Source of the DNA: Pelargonium nanum
Taxonomy: Eukaryota; Streptophyta; Magnoliopsida; Geraniales; Geraniaceae
Reading direction: 5' to 3'
Length of the DNA stretch: 42,582 bases
Assembly (NCBI GenBank): GCA_036897485.1
Contig: JAYMTF010000255.1
Location: 1 to 42,582 of the forward strand
The translations under genes were made by a program, and so were the position numbers. Positions 1-12,818 of the stretch are shown piece after piece. The notes beneath the pieces are model-generated. The model saw only the letters and a list, made by a program, of their open reading frames with translations. It was not told the origin of the DNA and did no database searches. Positions within the stretch are counted from its first letter, which is position 1. Each line of letters opens with the position of its first letter.

Positions 1-75
1 AAGGAGGCTCGAACCTGAGACCTCAAAGGAAATCCAAAGCGCATCAACCGCTTGACCCAACATGCCTCGGTAAAA
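1..75 (-). repeat. tRNA-derived SINE fragment, cut by the window start
   Basis: Read on the minus strand, this piece has a Pol III A-box-like stretch (GGTCAAGCGGTTGATGC, at about 43-60). About 30 bp further on is a B-box-like GGTTCGAGCC (6-15). This is the internal promoter arrangement of plant tRNA-derived SINEs. The rest of the element lies outside the window. A similar A-box phrase recurs near 7970 and, more weakly, near 16420. It is not a tRNA gene, because no cloverleaf can be folded around the boxes. Confidence 0.5.
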
Positions 76-2101
76 AAACAAGTCTCAAAGTGGGCAAAAA
101 AAAAAAAAAAACTTCTCTTAGCCTATTTAACCCCCAAAACACTTTCATTAGAATTTTTGGACATGGTTAGAATTTCCATGAATATGTGCATATTAAATCA
201 TACAACTCAAAGGCAAAACATGCATCAATGCTCTTTTTCAGATAGTTTTAAAGACGCTTGTTGTCTCCACTAATCAAGTCTTCATTCTTTGTCTCAGGTC
301 TAAAATTCTCTTGATTCAATATGAGCAATGTAAATCTATAGGAGACGACTTAAAAAAGATACACACAACGTTGTATAAGAGGTTGTGAGTTTGAATCTTA
401 CTAGGTGAAGTAAACAGATTTCGAAAGAACGAGAGAATTATCTCTATTGTGTAGTTCAACACATTAAGCTAAAAGAAACAAGTTGGACAACTCATACTCA
501 ATTCACACAATATTCTTCGTAAATTCCCAATCAAACATGTACGAATTTGCACTAACTTTAAATTGAAGAAGATTAATCTTTTCGACATGAATTCCAAAAT
601 CTAATACGAGTAACTCATGATTCCAATAATATCTCATAACGTGATCATTAATTAGGGATGAGCATTGGTTCAAGATTGGACCTATACCTAACACCATATG
701 AAGTGGACCAAATACTAGGCTAGGTGTGAATAGCACATTGAATCTACCAAATTTCAATAAAAAGTTATGAAAAACACGTTTAAAATATAAAATTTAGAGA
801 GAAATATGAATAATCTCATTGGGTGCCAAAAAATTAATTATATCGAAGTAAATGGATCATAGTCTATTGAAAATGATTCTTTTCTTTCCACAATACATTA
901 CTAATAGAAATTTTTTTAAAAAATTAAAATCATGATTTCAATTTTTAATAGTGCGACCAATAAACTAGAAGTGAAGTTATATAAGGAGGAACCAAGTAGA
1001 CCCAATCTTATGGATGAAACATAAAAGGCCACCAATCGAATTTACAGGCCACCCATTTCGAAAAGTAAAAAATAAAAGAAAAGTGCTAACAAACTCATTG
1101 TAAATCGTTATACAATCATCAACTAACAACTCGACACACCCTAACCTCCACCCCTACCATGAAGCACAACAATAACCAACTAAGCATTCAATTAAACATC
1201 AATTCACTCGAACTACAAATCATAGCTAGCTTCCCAAAACTATCCAAAACTTAAATTCAAGCAAATCTAAATCCTCAGTTTGGCGTTGACACAATTTTAA
1301 ACCTTTAAACCGTGTATTGTTGCGCGATGTCCATATTCATTGTATTAGAAAATTCCACATTAAAACAAGAAGGATTAAATTAGTATTAAAAAAATAGAAT
1401 TTATTATTTTTTAATCCTAAATAAGTAAATTAATTTGAAAAGAAGAATAATCATGTGGTCCCAATGTTGATAAAACTCACTCACGAGACACACGTGTCGC
1501 TTAAATCTATGGCCATCGTGTCGCGCACCAGAAAACCTGACACGAACCCGCCAATCAAAATCCAAACTGAAAATAAACCAATAAATAACAATAAAAATCT
1601 CCAACTCATCGACAGCCACGTGACCACACCGCCTCAGCCACACATGTCGCAATCCCATTGGCTAGTCCCCTACCGCCATCGTACGGACGACTGCTGACCT
1701 GTCAGACACCTAACCCAATCTGTACGGACACTGCATTATTTAAGAGAAATAAAAATAAATAAATTTTTATTTTTACAGTCACCACCCTGTCTGAGAGTAA
1801 CTGGCAACCGACAACATTGTCCGGTGTCTCTCCCATTACAAGCCTCTCTGCTCCGACGACGGACACCGGATCTCTGAGTTGTCAGTCTCCGTCACCGACA
1901 CGTGTCCAGTGGCTCGCACGCGAAGGCACCGAATTTCCGTGCCCCATAAAGTCGCCTCCAATCAGCTTTTATTTATTTATTTATAATTATTCTCTGTTTT
2001 CTTTTCTTTTTTCGGTTTCTGTTTTTTTCCTTAATTTTCCAAAATAAGAAAGAGATGAGGTTTAATAATTAACATATTTATATATATATATATTTTTTCT
2101 A
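76..2101. other. Intergenic and promoter region upstream of the MADS-box gene
   Basis: No coding gene is supported here. The first 1.4 kb is AT-rich and holds only short, biased ORFs. From about 1440 the base composition becomes more mixed and several ACGT-core motifs appear. A run of TA repeats at 2079-2093 is the best TATA-box candidate for the MADS-box gene and would give a leader of roughly 240 nt. Confidence 0.5.
1491..1904 (+). promoter_or_regulatory. Three G-boxes upstream of the MADS-box gene
   Basis: Perfect CACGTG palindromes lie at 1491-1496, 1617-1622 and 1899-1904, and a CACATG-type E-box lies near 1641. G-boxes bind bHLH (PIF-type) and bZIP factors. They lie 450-870 bp upstream of the ATG. 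Their presence is direct observation; any light or ABA control of the gene is inference. Confidence 0.45.
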
Positions 2102-2359
2102 GGGCTCTACTAGCTCACCAAGCTACAAAACCAAAACCAATTGTTTCCATTTTCGGATTCTTCAATCGCTGCTAGGGTTTCTGAAACCTGTGCCGATTTC
2201 GGACCTCCTTTCTATATTTAGAAACTTTCCTTCTTCCTCCTCATTTCCACTGTTTGGATCAGAAACCACAACCGATCTGCGATCGATTTCGAGTCCGATT
2301 CCGATTCCGATCTGAAATCGATCGATCGGAAATCTTCGCCGTCGCGACGGCCGGAGAGG

Positions 2360-5300
2360 ATGGTTAGGGGAAAGACGGAGATGAAGAGAATCGAGAATGC
2401 GACGAGCCGGCAAGTGACGTTCTCAAAGCGGAGAAGCGGTTTGTTGAAGAAAGCTTTCGAGCTCTCAGTGCTCTGCGACGCCGATGTTGCACTCGTCGTC
2501 TTCTCTCCCAGAGGCAAGCTCTACGAGTTCTCGAGCTCCAGGTGCGTTTTCGATCGATTTTTTTAAATTAATTTGTTGTTTGGATACTACAGTTTTTGAG
2601 ATTGCTGGTGTCCTTTTTTGAATTCTAAGAGCTATAAATGTGCTGTGTATATATATAAATTAGGTATATATGGAGTGTACGGAAAAACTGTGGGTTTTGC
2701 TGTGTTTTTTTTTTTGTATCTTTCTGGCTTTAATTACTGATGAGCTTGGAAGCTACAAGAAATAATAATGGTTTTTTGTCAGTCATTACTGCCTCTACTA
2801 CTCAGTACAAAACTTAGGCTGAGCTAAGGCTATATATATACATACATACATACATATATATCAGTCCAAAGAATCTGATCTGATATCTGTTCACTTTCTT
2901 TTACTTCTTGAACAGTTTTTGCCAATCTGATATGGGAGACTGGTTTTTATTGACAGATTGGTGGGAAAACATGTTAGGTGGAGTTTAGATTGTGATTTTT
3001 GTTTGGTAAGATGATCAAAAGTCTGAGTGAAAATGAGATTTTTGTTGTTTATGTTTTGATTGTTATAAGAATGGATCTGAAATAGGAATCTTATAGAGTA
3101 ATTATGTGATTAATGTGTTGGTGTTTAAAGAAATTAGAGGCTTTCATTTTGTTTAGCAATTGTACTTTGATGTTGGTTGAGTTTATGAACAGCTTTATAT
3201 GAGTTAAATCAATATATTTAATTGGCTTTACTAAAATTTATTTCCCTCCGTCTCAAAATGACAAGTAATGTTTCTCTTCCATTTTTGTCCCAAAATAGTG
3301 TCAACTTTTTATTTAAGATTTTAGTTATATATGAATTACTAATAGTATCCATATAATTAGTTATTTAGTATTTTTTTGAGTTTGTTACAACAGAAAATGT
3401 ACAACATTAAATACATTTTCCTTCAAAAATTTCAAAAAGGAAACAAGTACATTCATGTAATTAGGACGGGGGAGTAGGATTCAAAGGGCGCTCTGTGCCA
3501 ATAGATTCATTAATAGTAATATATTATAAAATGTTAGTCACTCCATTTCAAAGTGATTGTCTTGTTTCTCTTGCATTTTTGACTCAAAAATAAGTGTAAT
3601 TTATTTGGAAGTTATTTATATATGAAATGCCAATAGTAACTTTGTTATAAGTTAGTTATTACAACACATATTTTTTTGGAAATACAATAGTAAATGTACA
3701 ATTCTAAAAATGTGTAACACTAATTTTTACTTTTTTTTTTCAAAATAGAATCTAAGATACTCATTTATTTTATTTTATTGAAGTAGTGTTCTAGTGAGAA
3801 CAATGTCAATAAGATGTTCTGTACCTATAAATTTATTTTCGTGTGTTTGACCTTATTAAATTGTCATATTCTGATGAGTTTGGTTTAATTTGAATAAAAA
3901 TAATTAATAATATTTTTTTCTTTTTTAATTTAATTTACTCACTGTTAACACACAAAAAAAATTACTCATTTTTTCATTGTCTGATATAGAATAAACTCCA
4001 GGCAAAGATTGCCAATATTTCATGAGAAATGATGGTTTTGATTTGGGAGACTGTCACAGTAACCAATATGTTATGTTTGTGGTAAAATTCCAACTTTTGA
4101 GCCCAAAGCATAGTAACTGACAAATCAGGAATCTTGCTGACTAGTTAACAGGAAAAATATGAGTGAAAAAGTAGTACTTTGTGTAATTATTTGTACTTTT
4201 TAAATATTTCCTTCCATATTTTGAAATTAAATAATAGATTCTTTTTAGTGTCTCTAATTTATGTGCCAATGGGTGAAAGAGATTGCCTCCTTAGTGGTTG
4301 TTTTTGTTTAGTGTTAATGCATGCTTTTAAGTTCTTTTAATATGCTCATATCTATTCTCAATACTAGTTACAAATTATTTTTAGTACAAATTAACCATGT
4401 GACATTCAGATTGCCTTTATGCATGAATAGTGATTGTATAGCATTAATAATTTTTAGATCTCCTATATATTCTTGAGAATATGTCACTGGTTCTACTTTA
4501 TAAAGTACATAGATAAAACAACAATGTTATTAATTGTTCCATAATGTTTCAATATTTCCTAATTGTTCTTCTTTTTAATTGTACAGTCTTGTCTTTTGGA
4601 CACATGACAACTAATAATAGAGATGTTGAAATGTAGATGCTCCTCATTTCTTTCTTAAACTTCTATGTCTTTAGTTAGGTCTTAAAATGTGTACTTTTTT
4701 ATTTCATGAAAATATGTTTTTTAAAAAAAGTCTCGAAGTTTCTTTTTTGTTAATTATACTTACTACCACAATATTCATATGATAAACCATTTAGAAACTC
4801 TTAATTAACTTGTAACAACGTGCGAGTGCACGAGAAAAAAATATAATGTTGAAACTCAAACTTTATTTATAGTACAAGATATGTGGTTGCAAAACTGCCT
4901 CAAAATGGATTTAAAATGATTTGCGACATCTATCCTTCCTTATTCTACGACATGGGTAGCGAAACATGTCTTCGAAGATTTGTGACAGACTCCCTCTCAA
5001 TATTCCATTGCAAGATGTGTTATTATTTAGAGGCGGGATGGCATTGCACTACGTCATAGACGAGCCCATTAGTGATGTTGTTTAGCACGTCACTATTTTG
5101 TTGCAAAAGTACATTGACGACATATTTTTGTGTGTTGGCGACCGAAAATTCCTTCGCAAGATGAAGTTATCCTTGTAATGTTAGCATATCCGTAAGTTTT
5201 ACAAAAATAACAAAGTGGACACTTATTTATAGATGAAAGGTGTAATTAGCTTCAATCATTGGACAATCTTTTAATAACATTAACTTTTGCATTGTTATGT

Positions 5301-8300
5301 TCCTCTTAACTGTTTTAAGTACCCTTCGAATTGCTTGTTAACAGACCATCAAAACTTAGGGTATATTTGTTCAGATTGTTCTCAATGTTAGTAAAATCGA
5401 CACAACCACTTAATATACATAATATTAAACTCCATGGTAGAACTAGAAACTGATCAAGATAGATATAAGTTGGATTCATTGGGTAAATGTAAGTTTACAG
5501 TGTATCCAGGAATTTAATTGAAGATGATTATCATACAGCAAAATGTTTTGTTTTAAGAATTATTAACTCCAATATCATATATTAACTTCTATATATATAT
5601 TTATCAGAAAATCAATCTATATCCATATTACCATCTGCTTATGAATTTGCAAATAATTAACTTACAAGTGCTTTTTTTTTTTGTTATTCACTTTCAAATT
5701 TGTAAGCTTGTATGAGTATTTCTCTGGCAACTATGATAAATTCTTAACCATGCATGCAATGCAAGTTTTTGTATCTTAAAAATAACTTATACATAAGCTA
5801 TTTCAATGAGGTTTACTTTTTATTTATTACTTTATTGTTATTTTTTATATTCATACATCAAGTTTCAATGCATGATCATGCAAAATATATTCTTTTCACA
5901 ACCTATGCGAATTTTGATAGTTCAAAAGGTTTCATATCAACATAGCTGGTTTCAATATTGTTTTCATCAATATAGTAATTAATGTCAATCATTCAATTGT
6001 TTCAACATGTTCAAGGGTCTTAGTTTTATTGTTTTTGTTCAAGTTTTATTTTTTCGTTTTATTTTTTGGTTTAGTTAAGGGGATATCTCATTGTGGTAGT
6101 ACAATACTACAATGTTTACAAAACTCATCAGAGGATTTGGTTTATATGACTATAGTTATAGATAATAAAATGCTACAAAGCTCACCTTTTGTAATTTAAT
6201 TTCCTTTTCCCCATCTCACTTCCATTCTTACTAATACAATATTTCACTTGCAATTCTCTAAATGCCCATATGAAAATATTTTCCTCTTTGCATGCATGTA
6301 CTTTTGATGTTCTCAATTTATTCATTCGTATATAAGTAGCATATATGCATGAATCATTATTATATTCAGAACATCAAGATTTAGTTTTGATAGAATTAAT
6401 GCAGGCGAAAATAAGGCATATATAATAGTTTAGATGTTTGAATATTCCTGTGTTGTTAGTGTGAACAATTTTTGTTATGGATTTGGTGCTAGCTTATATA
6501 TTTTTATGTGTGTGTGTGGAGGTCAACAAGCTGTACTATTCATTGATTAGAATTCGATTCCTTGATGAACTCGAATTGTTGCATACTTGCATTCCAAATA
6601 TCGGTATATATATTGTAACAGGTTTTGATAGAAATATTCTAGGTTAATTTCATAGTATTTTTCTATTTAAGACTTTTCGTTGAATAGGATAATAATCATA
6701 GAACTGAACATATGGGGACTCGCACTCATACATACACAAGTAAATGCACAATCGATTATGTAAATGCACAAACGCTTAAGTGTTAGTAGAGAAGTAGATC
6801 AACGATTGTGTCTTAGTTTGTGCAATTAGTTTGTAGAACTAGTCTTATATATACATACAATTCTAGTTTGTGCAATTAGTTTGCATGCAAGTTATATTTC
6901 CTGTTTTTGCTCCATATATATTTTTATGCTAAGAAAGGTTGGTGCATATATATGCCATATCCAAATGAAAAATTATCAGTAACTTCAAAGCTTGATAACA
7001 TTTTGATCATGTGATTATGGTTTTGGTATGCTTCACTTCTTCAGTATGAGCAAGATCATCGAACGCTACCAGAAGAGAAAACAGGATCAAGGAGTTAGTG
7101 GCAAAGTGTTTGAGCACGATGTGCAGGTGAACCTTCCTTTTCCATTTATTCATACAATAATTACTCAAAAGATTCGGATGTTTTGGTATATATTTACTCT
7201 ATAAATTTTACTCATACATTGCTTATTTTCGAAAAGAAAGTAAACAAAAGAATAGTAACTTTTCTACCTATTTTGCAAACATTATATGCATGTAATGTGC
7301 AATGCATGCATGCATAGCTTCCTTTTACACAGACACATTTCTTTTCCTCCAATGGGTCTGTCATACACATTTCATAATTATATTTGTAATGCCACACAAT
7401 ATATATACGTGTGTGTGTTGTGTGCGTATGACAGTATGAGAATGTATCTTCTTCTTCTTCACCAAATGCACAATTCTGAATTTTTTTGAAATTGTTCTAT
7501 AGGAGGTAAGGTTTCACCTTCAAATCTCTTCCGATTATCAGAAAAAAATTCCATTTGATGAAACATGAGAAAGTCTGATTCGTAGACATTTCAACCCATT
7601 GGACAAATTAAGGGAGAGCTTAAGTGCACAAAGTTAAATGCACATGTGGAGATCCTATTCTTGATGGACTGAACTCATATACTCTGCTAAGACTTATACG
7701 CTTGTGCATTTACTCGTGCACTTAGGATGCTCCTTTGAAAAAGACACTTTAAATATAAAAATTGGACACAATATATTGTCTTTGAACGATCATCCTGGAT
7801 AGTGATCCAATCACAAACTAGTTGAATTTCAAGTCTAGTTTTTAAAACATTAGTCCACGATACCTATTCTATGTCCCAAACTGTTTTTTACTGGCTCTAC
7901 CAAGTACCAACAACAACTGAAGGAAGGTTCGAATTGAAAGCTCGAGGGAGCAAGAGCCTTAAAAACCGCTTGCCCCAGTGATTGATATTCTACTTCACAA
8001 TTACCTGAGAAGCAAATGTAGAAATTAAAATAGAGATAAAGGTGTGTACATATTCCATAGAGATGAAGAGTTTTGTGCTTTGACTGCATATTTTAAATAT
8101 TTTTCCTGGAAATTTTGTTCATGTTGATCATGATAACATAAGAACACAGTTACTACTTAGTGTCTATAGCTGTAAGCACATCTTTAAGGATATATGGTTA
8201 CATTAAAATTCTGAAACATCTTATTATTCAGTTCATTTTTATTGGTTTTTGTATGCAGAATGCAAAGCAAGATACTATAGACATAACAAAGAAGATTGAC

Positions 8301-9788
8301 CAAATTGAAGCTTCCAAAAGGTTCGAAAATGCTTACATTAGACTCCTTCAATTCATTTCGAATTAAACTTTTTCTGTTCAAAGACGCTAAAGTGCACAAC
8401 GCATAGATTGTCATTTCAACATTTATCGATATTATTTATTTTCAAAACTTCTTCAATATTATTCAAGTAGACACTTTCACTGTTGATTGTGACTTTGTGC
8501 ATTTAATATTTTTCCTTATGATTCGAGTTTTGCAGGAAGCTCTTGGGGGATGGATTAGAGTTCTGTGGAGTTGAAGAGCTCAAACAGATTGAGAACCAAC
8601 TGGACCGGAGCTTAAATAAAATCAGAGCAAGAAAGGTACATTGAAATTTTCGAAACCTGGTATTAGTGTCGTATATATTAGAGTTTAAATATGTGATGTA
8701 TGCGCAAATACAAACAAAAATACGGGTTTTTAATAATTGTATTAGTGTGTCGTAAAAAATGAGACGAAATGCAATTAACGTTGCTCATCATATTTATATA
8801 TTTTCCGTTCTTTTACCGTAAACACAATACATCATAATATTAAATTACTAATTAAAAGTTAAACATGTCGTACGTGTGTCACAAATCTAACACAAAAACG
8901 ATATATTTATAAACATGTTTAAATTATCTTGTGTCTCAAATCACAAGCTCTATTTAATTTGATGAATAAGGTTAAATCTTTTTTCTTTTCTCTTAACAAT
9001 TGTAAAGAACAATATTTGAATATGCTTTTGATGTTGCTTGAACACAGAATCAATTGTTCAAGGAGCAGATTGAGCAGCTAAAGGAAAAGGTAATAAAGCT
9101 TATATCTTCATTTTACACATTCTACTTCCTTAAAAATCTTCAAGACCTATGGTCTTGTTTGCTATTGTTACCTAAAATATGACAATTATTTGTATCTTTT
9201 GACCTAATTCAGGAGAGAATGTTGGCATTGGAAAATGCGAAACTACGGGAAGAGGTGATTTCTTAATACTTCGCTTAAATTCCTTCATTTTAAAACTTAA
9301 GTATCTAAACCGTCTATCAATGTAAAATTTGGTCAACTCGTGACACCAACCGGATCCAATCAATTTTACTTGTTTGGTACCGCATGAGCGAATAAAAAAA
9401 CACAAGTATCTGTATCGGGACATTTTTTGACCTAGAACCGATGACTATCGGTTAAACCACTTATGGCCAGAATCGGACCACTTTATGGCAGCCCGAGCCT
9501 GTCATTACCCGATTGAATTAGTTACGGTCCACCAACTCAAAACGATCGGGCTGACTTTACAGACCGATCGATTTAACATTATAATATTCAAAACCTCTCA
9601 ATCATATATGTAAATGTACATTTATATATCATAATTTTGCAATTATAAGTTTTGGTTTTTGTGTACAGTGTGGGTTGCAACCATTGGAGCCAATTACAAG
9701 CAAACAAGACACACCCAGGACGGTTTTGGACGTAGAGACAGAGTTGTTCATTGGGCCACCGGAAACAAGAACGACAGGTCGTTCTTGA
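2360..9788 (+). CDS. MADS-box transcription factor, SOC1/TM3 clade, AGL14/AGL19-like
   Basis: Type II (MIKC) MADS transcription factor expected to bind CArG boxes in the nucleus as a dimer or tetramer. The SOC1 clade controls flowering time and meristem or root development. Seven exons fit: 2360-2541, 7045-7126, 8259-8320, 8536-8635, 9048-9089, 9213-9254 and 9669-9788. They encode 209 residues, and the 62-, 100-, 42- and 42-nt K-box exons are the classic MIKC sizes. Residues 1-60 are the MADS domain (starts [20 protein letters not shown]), 61-88 the I region, about 89-170 the coiled-coil K-box. The tail carries a SOC1-type motif ([13 protein letters not shown], 192-204). The GPPETR ending and the SSSS..ERYQKR linker favour AGL14/AGL19 (XAL2) over SOC1 or AGL42. 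Oddities are RRSGLL where most members have RRNGLL, and a short end (TTGRS) instead of the FPPQN-like tail. Intron 1 is 4503 bp. The family call is very secure; the subclade is probable. Confidence 0.93.
3243..3478. mobile_element. Stowaway-like MITE, copy 1, in MADS intron 1
   Basis: The left end reads CCCTCCGTCTCAAAATGAC. The right end, read in reverse complement, reads CTACTCCCCCGTCCTAATTA. Together they resemble the CTCCCTCCGTCCC terminal repeats of Stowaway (Tc1/mariner) MITEs. The interior is AT-rich with no ORF. A diverged relative follows 60 bp downstream. The exact ends and the TA target duplication were not resolved. Confidence 0.6.
3538..3768. mobile_element. Stowaway-like MITE, diverged copy 2, in MADS intron 1
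   Basis: The stretch beginning CACTCCATTTCAAAGTGATTG can be read alongside the 3243-3478 element for most of its length. Shared landmarks in the same order are TGTTTCTCTT.CATTTTTG, a TATATATGAA block, and a GTAAATGTACAA-like block. The terminal repeats are more degraded, so it is either an older insertion or a duplicated copy. Confidence 0.5.
4805..5190. other. Mixed-composition insertion-like block in MADS intron 1
   Basis: This 385-bp stretch is visibly less AT-rich than the rest of the intron and is dotted with GCGAC- or CGAC-type words. It has no ORF of note. It may be a fragment of a DNA transposon, but no clear terminal repeat or target duplication could be defined. Confidence 0.25.
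7611..7735. mobile_element. Small MITE with long terminal inverted repeats in MADS intron 2
   Basis: The left end (GAGAGCTTAAGTGCACAAAG, then TTAAATGCAC) is mirrored at the right end. There the reverse complement reads GGAGCATCCTAAGTGCACGA, then GTAAATGCAC. The arms are about 30 bp and the element about 125 bp. The motif AAATGCACAA also recurs at about 6740-6775 in intron 1. Superfamily not determined; hAT or Mutator are possible. Confidence 0.55.
7905..7990 (-). repeat. SINE-like fragment in MADS intron 2
   Basis: On the minus strand it reads TGGGGCAAGCGGTTTTTAAG (A-box-like), followed about 35 bp later by ATTCGAACC (B-box-like). The phrase matches the layout of the SINE fragment at the window start. 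It is too diverged to mark its ends with confidence. Confidence 0.4.
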
Positions 9789-10336
9789 TCATAGCCAATG
9801 AAATAAACTCTATATGTTATATATATATGTTGTTGTTCTTAAAAAAAAAAATCTGTGGTTTTCTCATTTTCAGTGTGCAGCTAATTTATAGCTAAAAAAA
9901 ATGATGGAGTGTATTGAAGCTAAAATGTATTTTTTTTGGATTTTTTTTTCTAATTATATTTGACATAACCAAAATTAAAATCATTTGAGTCATAAAAAAT
10001 AACTTTATTACTAAATTAATTGATATAAAACTCTTGGTCAAAGACAATTTTAATTTTTTCTTCGAATTAATATTCTTAATTTCTTATAGATATGATATGT
10101 TTAGTGATGTATGATCCTAATTTTATTTCTTATTAAAATTGGGATTTTCCTAGTATAAATATTTGTTTTGTTCGAAGTTGAGATTTGTATTTTTGAAACG
10201 AAAGAAGAATAAAGAAATATAGTTTTTTTTCAGCGAATTTTGTTCTCTTGTCCGGTCTATTTGTTTCTAAATGTTATGCACCACGATTTTGAAATGATTC
10301 GAAACATACGGTACATAATAATGATATTATTAAAAT

Positions 10337-10640
10337 GACCTCAACAATTTAGTGTTTTCATTTTTTTGTTGACTCTTGAGAAGAAGAATAAAAAACGTAA
10401 ATTACTAATGTAATTCAAAACATAACAATAAAATAAAATTATCGTCGAACCTCAAATTTTTTGTGTTTTCATTGTTTCTTACTCTAGAGGAAAAAATATG
10501 TAAAAATACTAATAAAATTCAAAACATTTCTGTCCACGAAAATGGCGTTATTGTAGGACCTCAAATTTGTGGTGTTTTCTCTATTCTTTCGATTCTTGAG
10601 AGAGAAAAAAAAATAAAATGAATAAAAGAAAAACGTGTGG
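10337..10640. repeat. Degenerate tandem repeat, about 110-bp period, nearly three copies
   Basis: Units begin at 10337, 10447 and 10557 with GACCTCAA or GAACCTCAAA. Each continues with GTGTTTTC..T, a CTTGAGAG-like word, an A-rich block and AATTCAAAACAT. The sequence just before 10337 looks like the tail of a further, older unit. No ORF runs through the repeat. Confidence 0.6.
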
Positions 10641-12476
10641 AAAAATAAAATGAGAAAGGTGAAAGAGAGGAGACAAAGCAATGGACCTCACAAAAACAGT
10701 ACAATAATCCAAATATGTCACCTCACCGACGCCCCAAAATAAATATTAACTTTCACGTTTCGTATATGTTTCATTCAAATTACAAATTTGTCTCAATTTG
10801 TTTTTTCAAATTTCAAATTTGATGATAATTTAAATCATGAGACGTCACGAGACACGAATATGATACACATATTTATGATGATTTGAGTTTAGCATAAATA
10901 AATTTGTGTTGATTAACTTACTTCGTTTATAATAATCAAGTTACGTTTGTGTCGGATATGTAGTCTTGCTCATAAACGGGGTGTACAACTTGTTTACTGA
11001 CACACCCAACGTAATTTTCGAAACATTTCGTTTAAAAATGACCCATGTGAGTTAAACAGTTCAGATGTATCGAGTCATGTTGAGCTAATATCAAACCGTT
11101 CATTTAAGTGTTTCGGTTCGGATTGAGTAATTTTGAGCTCAATTATTTAAGTGTGTTAGTTGTGTTAGTTCGTGTTGTACTAATAAACTACTGTTAATTA
11201 TTTTTTGACCCACAAACACCTAAATTTATAGCCAACTTTTGCGGGTTCATGTCACAAGAAATAGGCCTGAATAATTTTGAAGTCGTGTTTATTTTAGAGA
11301 AAATGTGGGTCGAATAGTACAATCCTACAATCAACAAATAACGTGATTTATATGTAAAACTCAATCCGACTTGTGACTTGAAATACCGTTCTATTGTTTA
11401 TGGGGATTCAAATTAGTATTTTCAATCGAAACCCAAAAACGTGAACAGAATCCAACCGAAACTCGAGTTGTCAGCTTCATATTAAACACAAATGCGGAAT
11501 AGGAAGTACAGCTTGGCACCAACTTATATACAAATATCTGGTGGACATTAAATAGACAAAAACCCATTAATTGATGATTATCAATTATCAAAGTCGTAAT
11601 TAAATTCCCAACTCACCAACCTCTTTATTTATTAACCTTTAATTTACTTAATTAATTATTTTTTTGAAATATAATTATTTATTAAATTAAATAGATCGTT
11701 GTCTGAGACCTAATTTCCACGTGTCTTGCCTAATCAAAATGGAAAGACAAAAATCTTCAAGATTATTGTTTCATTCCATAAATTTTAATTATTTTGTCCA
11801 TAATAAATTAGCTTTATTAATTTTGATTTTAACTAACTCAATAAACGTCTTTGATTTGTCAAATAGATAGTTATTTTATAATTAAGTAAGAGAAATCAAT
11901 GCATTTGATTTATTTTATTAATTGGTTATTTATTTTTTCAAATAAACCTTCTCATTAATACAGATCATGAGATAACATCATAATAATGCTATCAGCTCTA
12001 GAGTGAACTACTGAATTCGTTGACCGTTTAATAAAAGAGAAAATTACATTCTCAAACAATTTGGCTAAACAAATAAATCACCAATTACCAAACCATACTC
12101 ACCATTAATTCCCGATCCTAGCTTGAGATCGACATTAATTTGTTTTGCATCACTTTCAATGATAATCTTCTCCCACCCCGTCCATTGCCCACGATAAAGC
12201 TTCCCTCACAGACAACACCTTCGCCATGGCCGGATCTGAAGCACTCTACCTCCATCTTCTGCAACCGCCACCCATCCACCTCCTAAACCGCCACCAACCC
12301 CACAACCTTCCCCCCTCTTTGGGTTGGACTCAAATTAAACAACTTTCAACCGATCTCAATAATTTTGATTCAAACTCAATTCAAAACCTGAATTGTTGTC
12401 TCTACTGAACCTAAACAATATTGAATTTACATATAATGATCAATAGGTTCCCAAATACTGATAGATACATATTTTT

Positions 12477-12560
12477 CGGTTTATACTATGAGGTTTTTGA
12501 GCGCCGTACGCTCGCAGTTAACACTTTTAAACCGTTTTAGTACACTTACACTCATTAACA
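12477..12560 (+). repeat. Dispersed repeat (copy at 17121 also)
   Basis: The segment starting CGGTTTATACTATGAGGTTT, then AGCG, GTTAACAC.TTTTAAACCGTTTTA, lines up with 17121-17205, which reads CGGTTTATACCATGGGATTC and continues with the same landmarks. Both copies are in the same orientation. Nature unknown; probably a fragment of a retroelement or DNA transposon. Confidence 0.5.
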
Positions 12561-12818
12561 TTCAAGATTTGTTCACAGTTAAAATCTTTACCTCTTTTTA
12601 TAAGTATATTAAGCAGAAATCGAACGCATTGATAGGTACATATTCAAAACATGAGAACAACGTTTCCCAAAATTGAAAAAAAAAATATCTTTCCCTTCAA
12701 ATCAACAATCATGATGTCTCTCAAATAATGTTCATTCCCAATATCTCAATTAGACAGAAAACGACAGCCTAACATAGTTGGACCCTGTCGTTTCATGGGC
12801 TGACCCAACATGCCAGCC

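Noticed and set aside
52..273. 73-codon ORF with a Lys-rich run
   Set aside because: The run comes from a poly-A stretch; there is no recognisable domain and it overlaps a SINE fragment.
381..402. Possible tRNA or second SINE B-box (GAGTTTGAATC)
   Set aside because: No matching A-box at the right distance and no cloverleaf.
2542..7044. Perfect CArG boxes (CC, six A/T, GG) in MADS intron 1
   Set aside because: Reading through by eye gave only imperfect matches, so autoregulation was not claimed; a motif scan would be needed.
12226..12408. 60-codon ORF rich in Pro, His and Leu, starting MAGSEALYLH
   Set aside because: Less AT-rich than its surroundings and possibly a gene fragment, but no family resemblance, splice partner or promoter could be seen.
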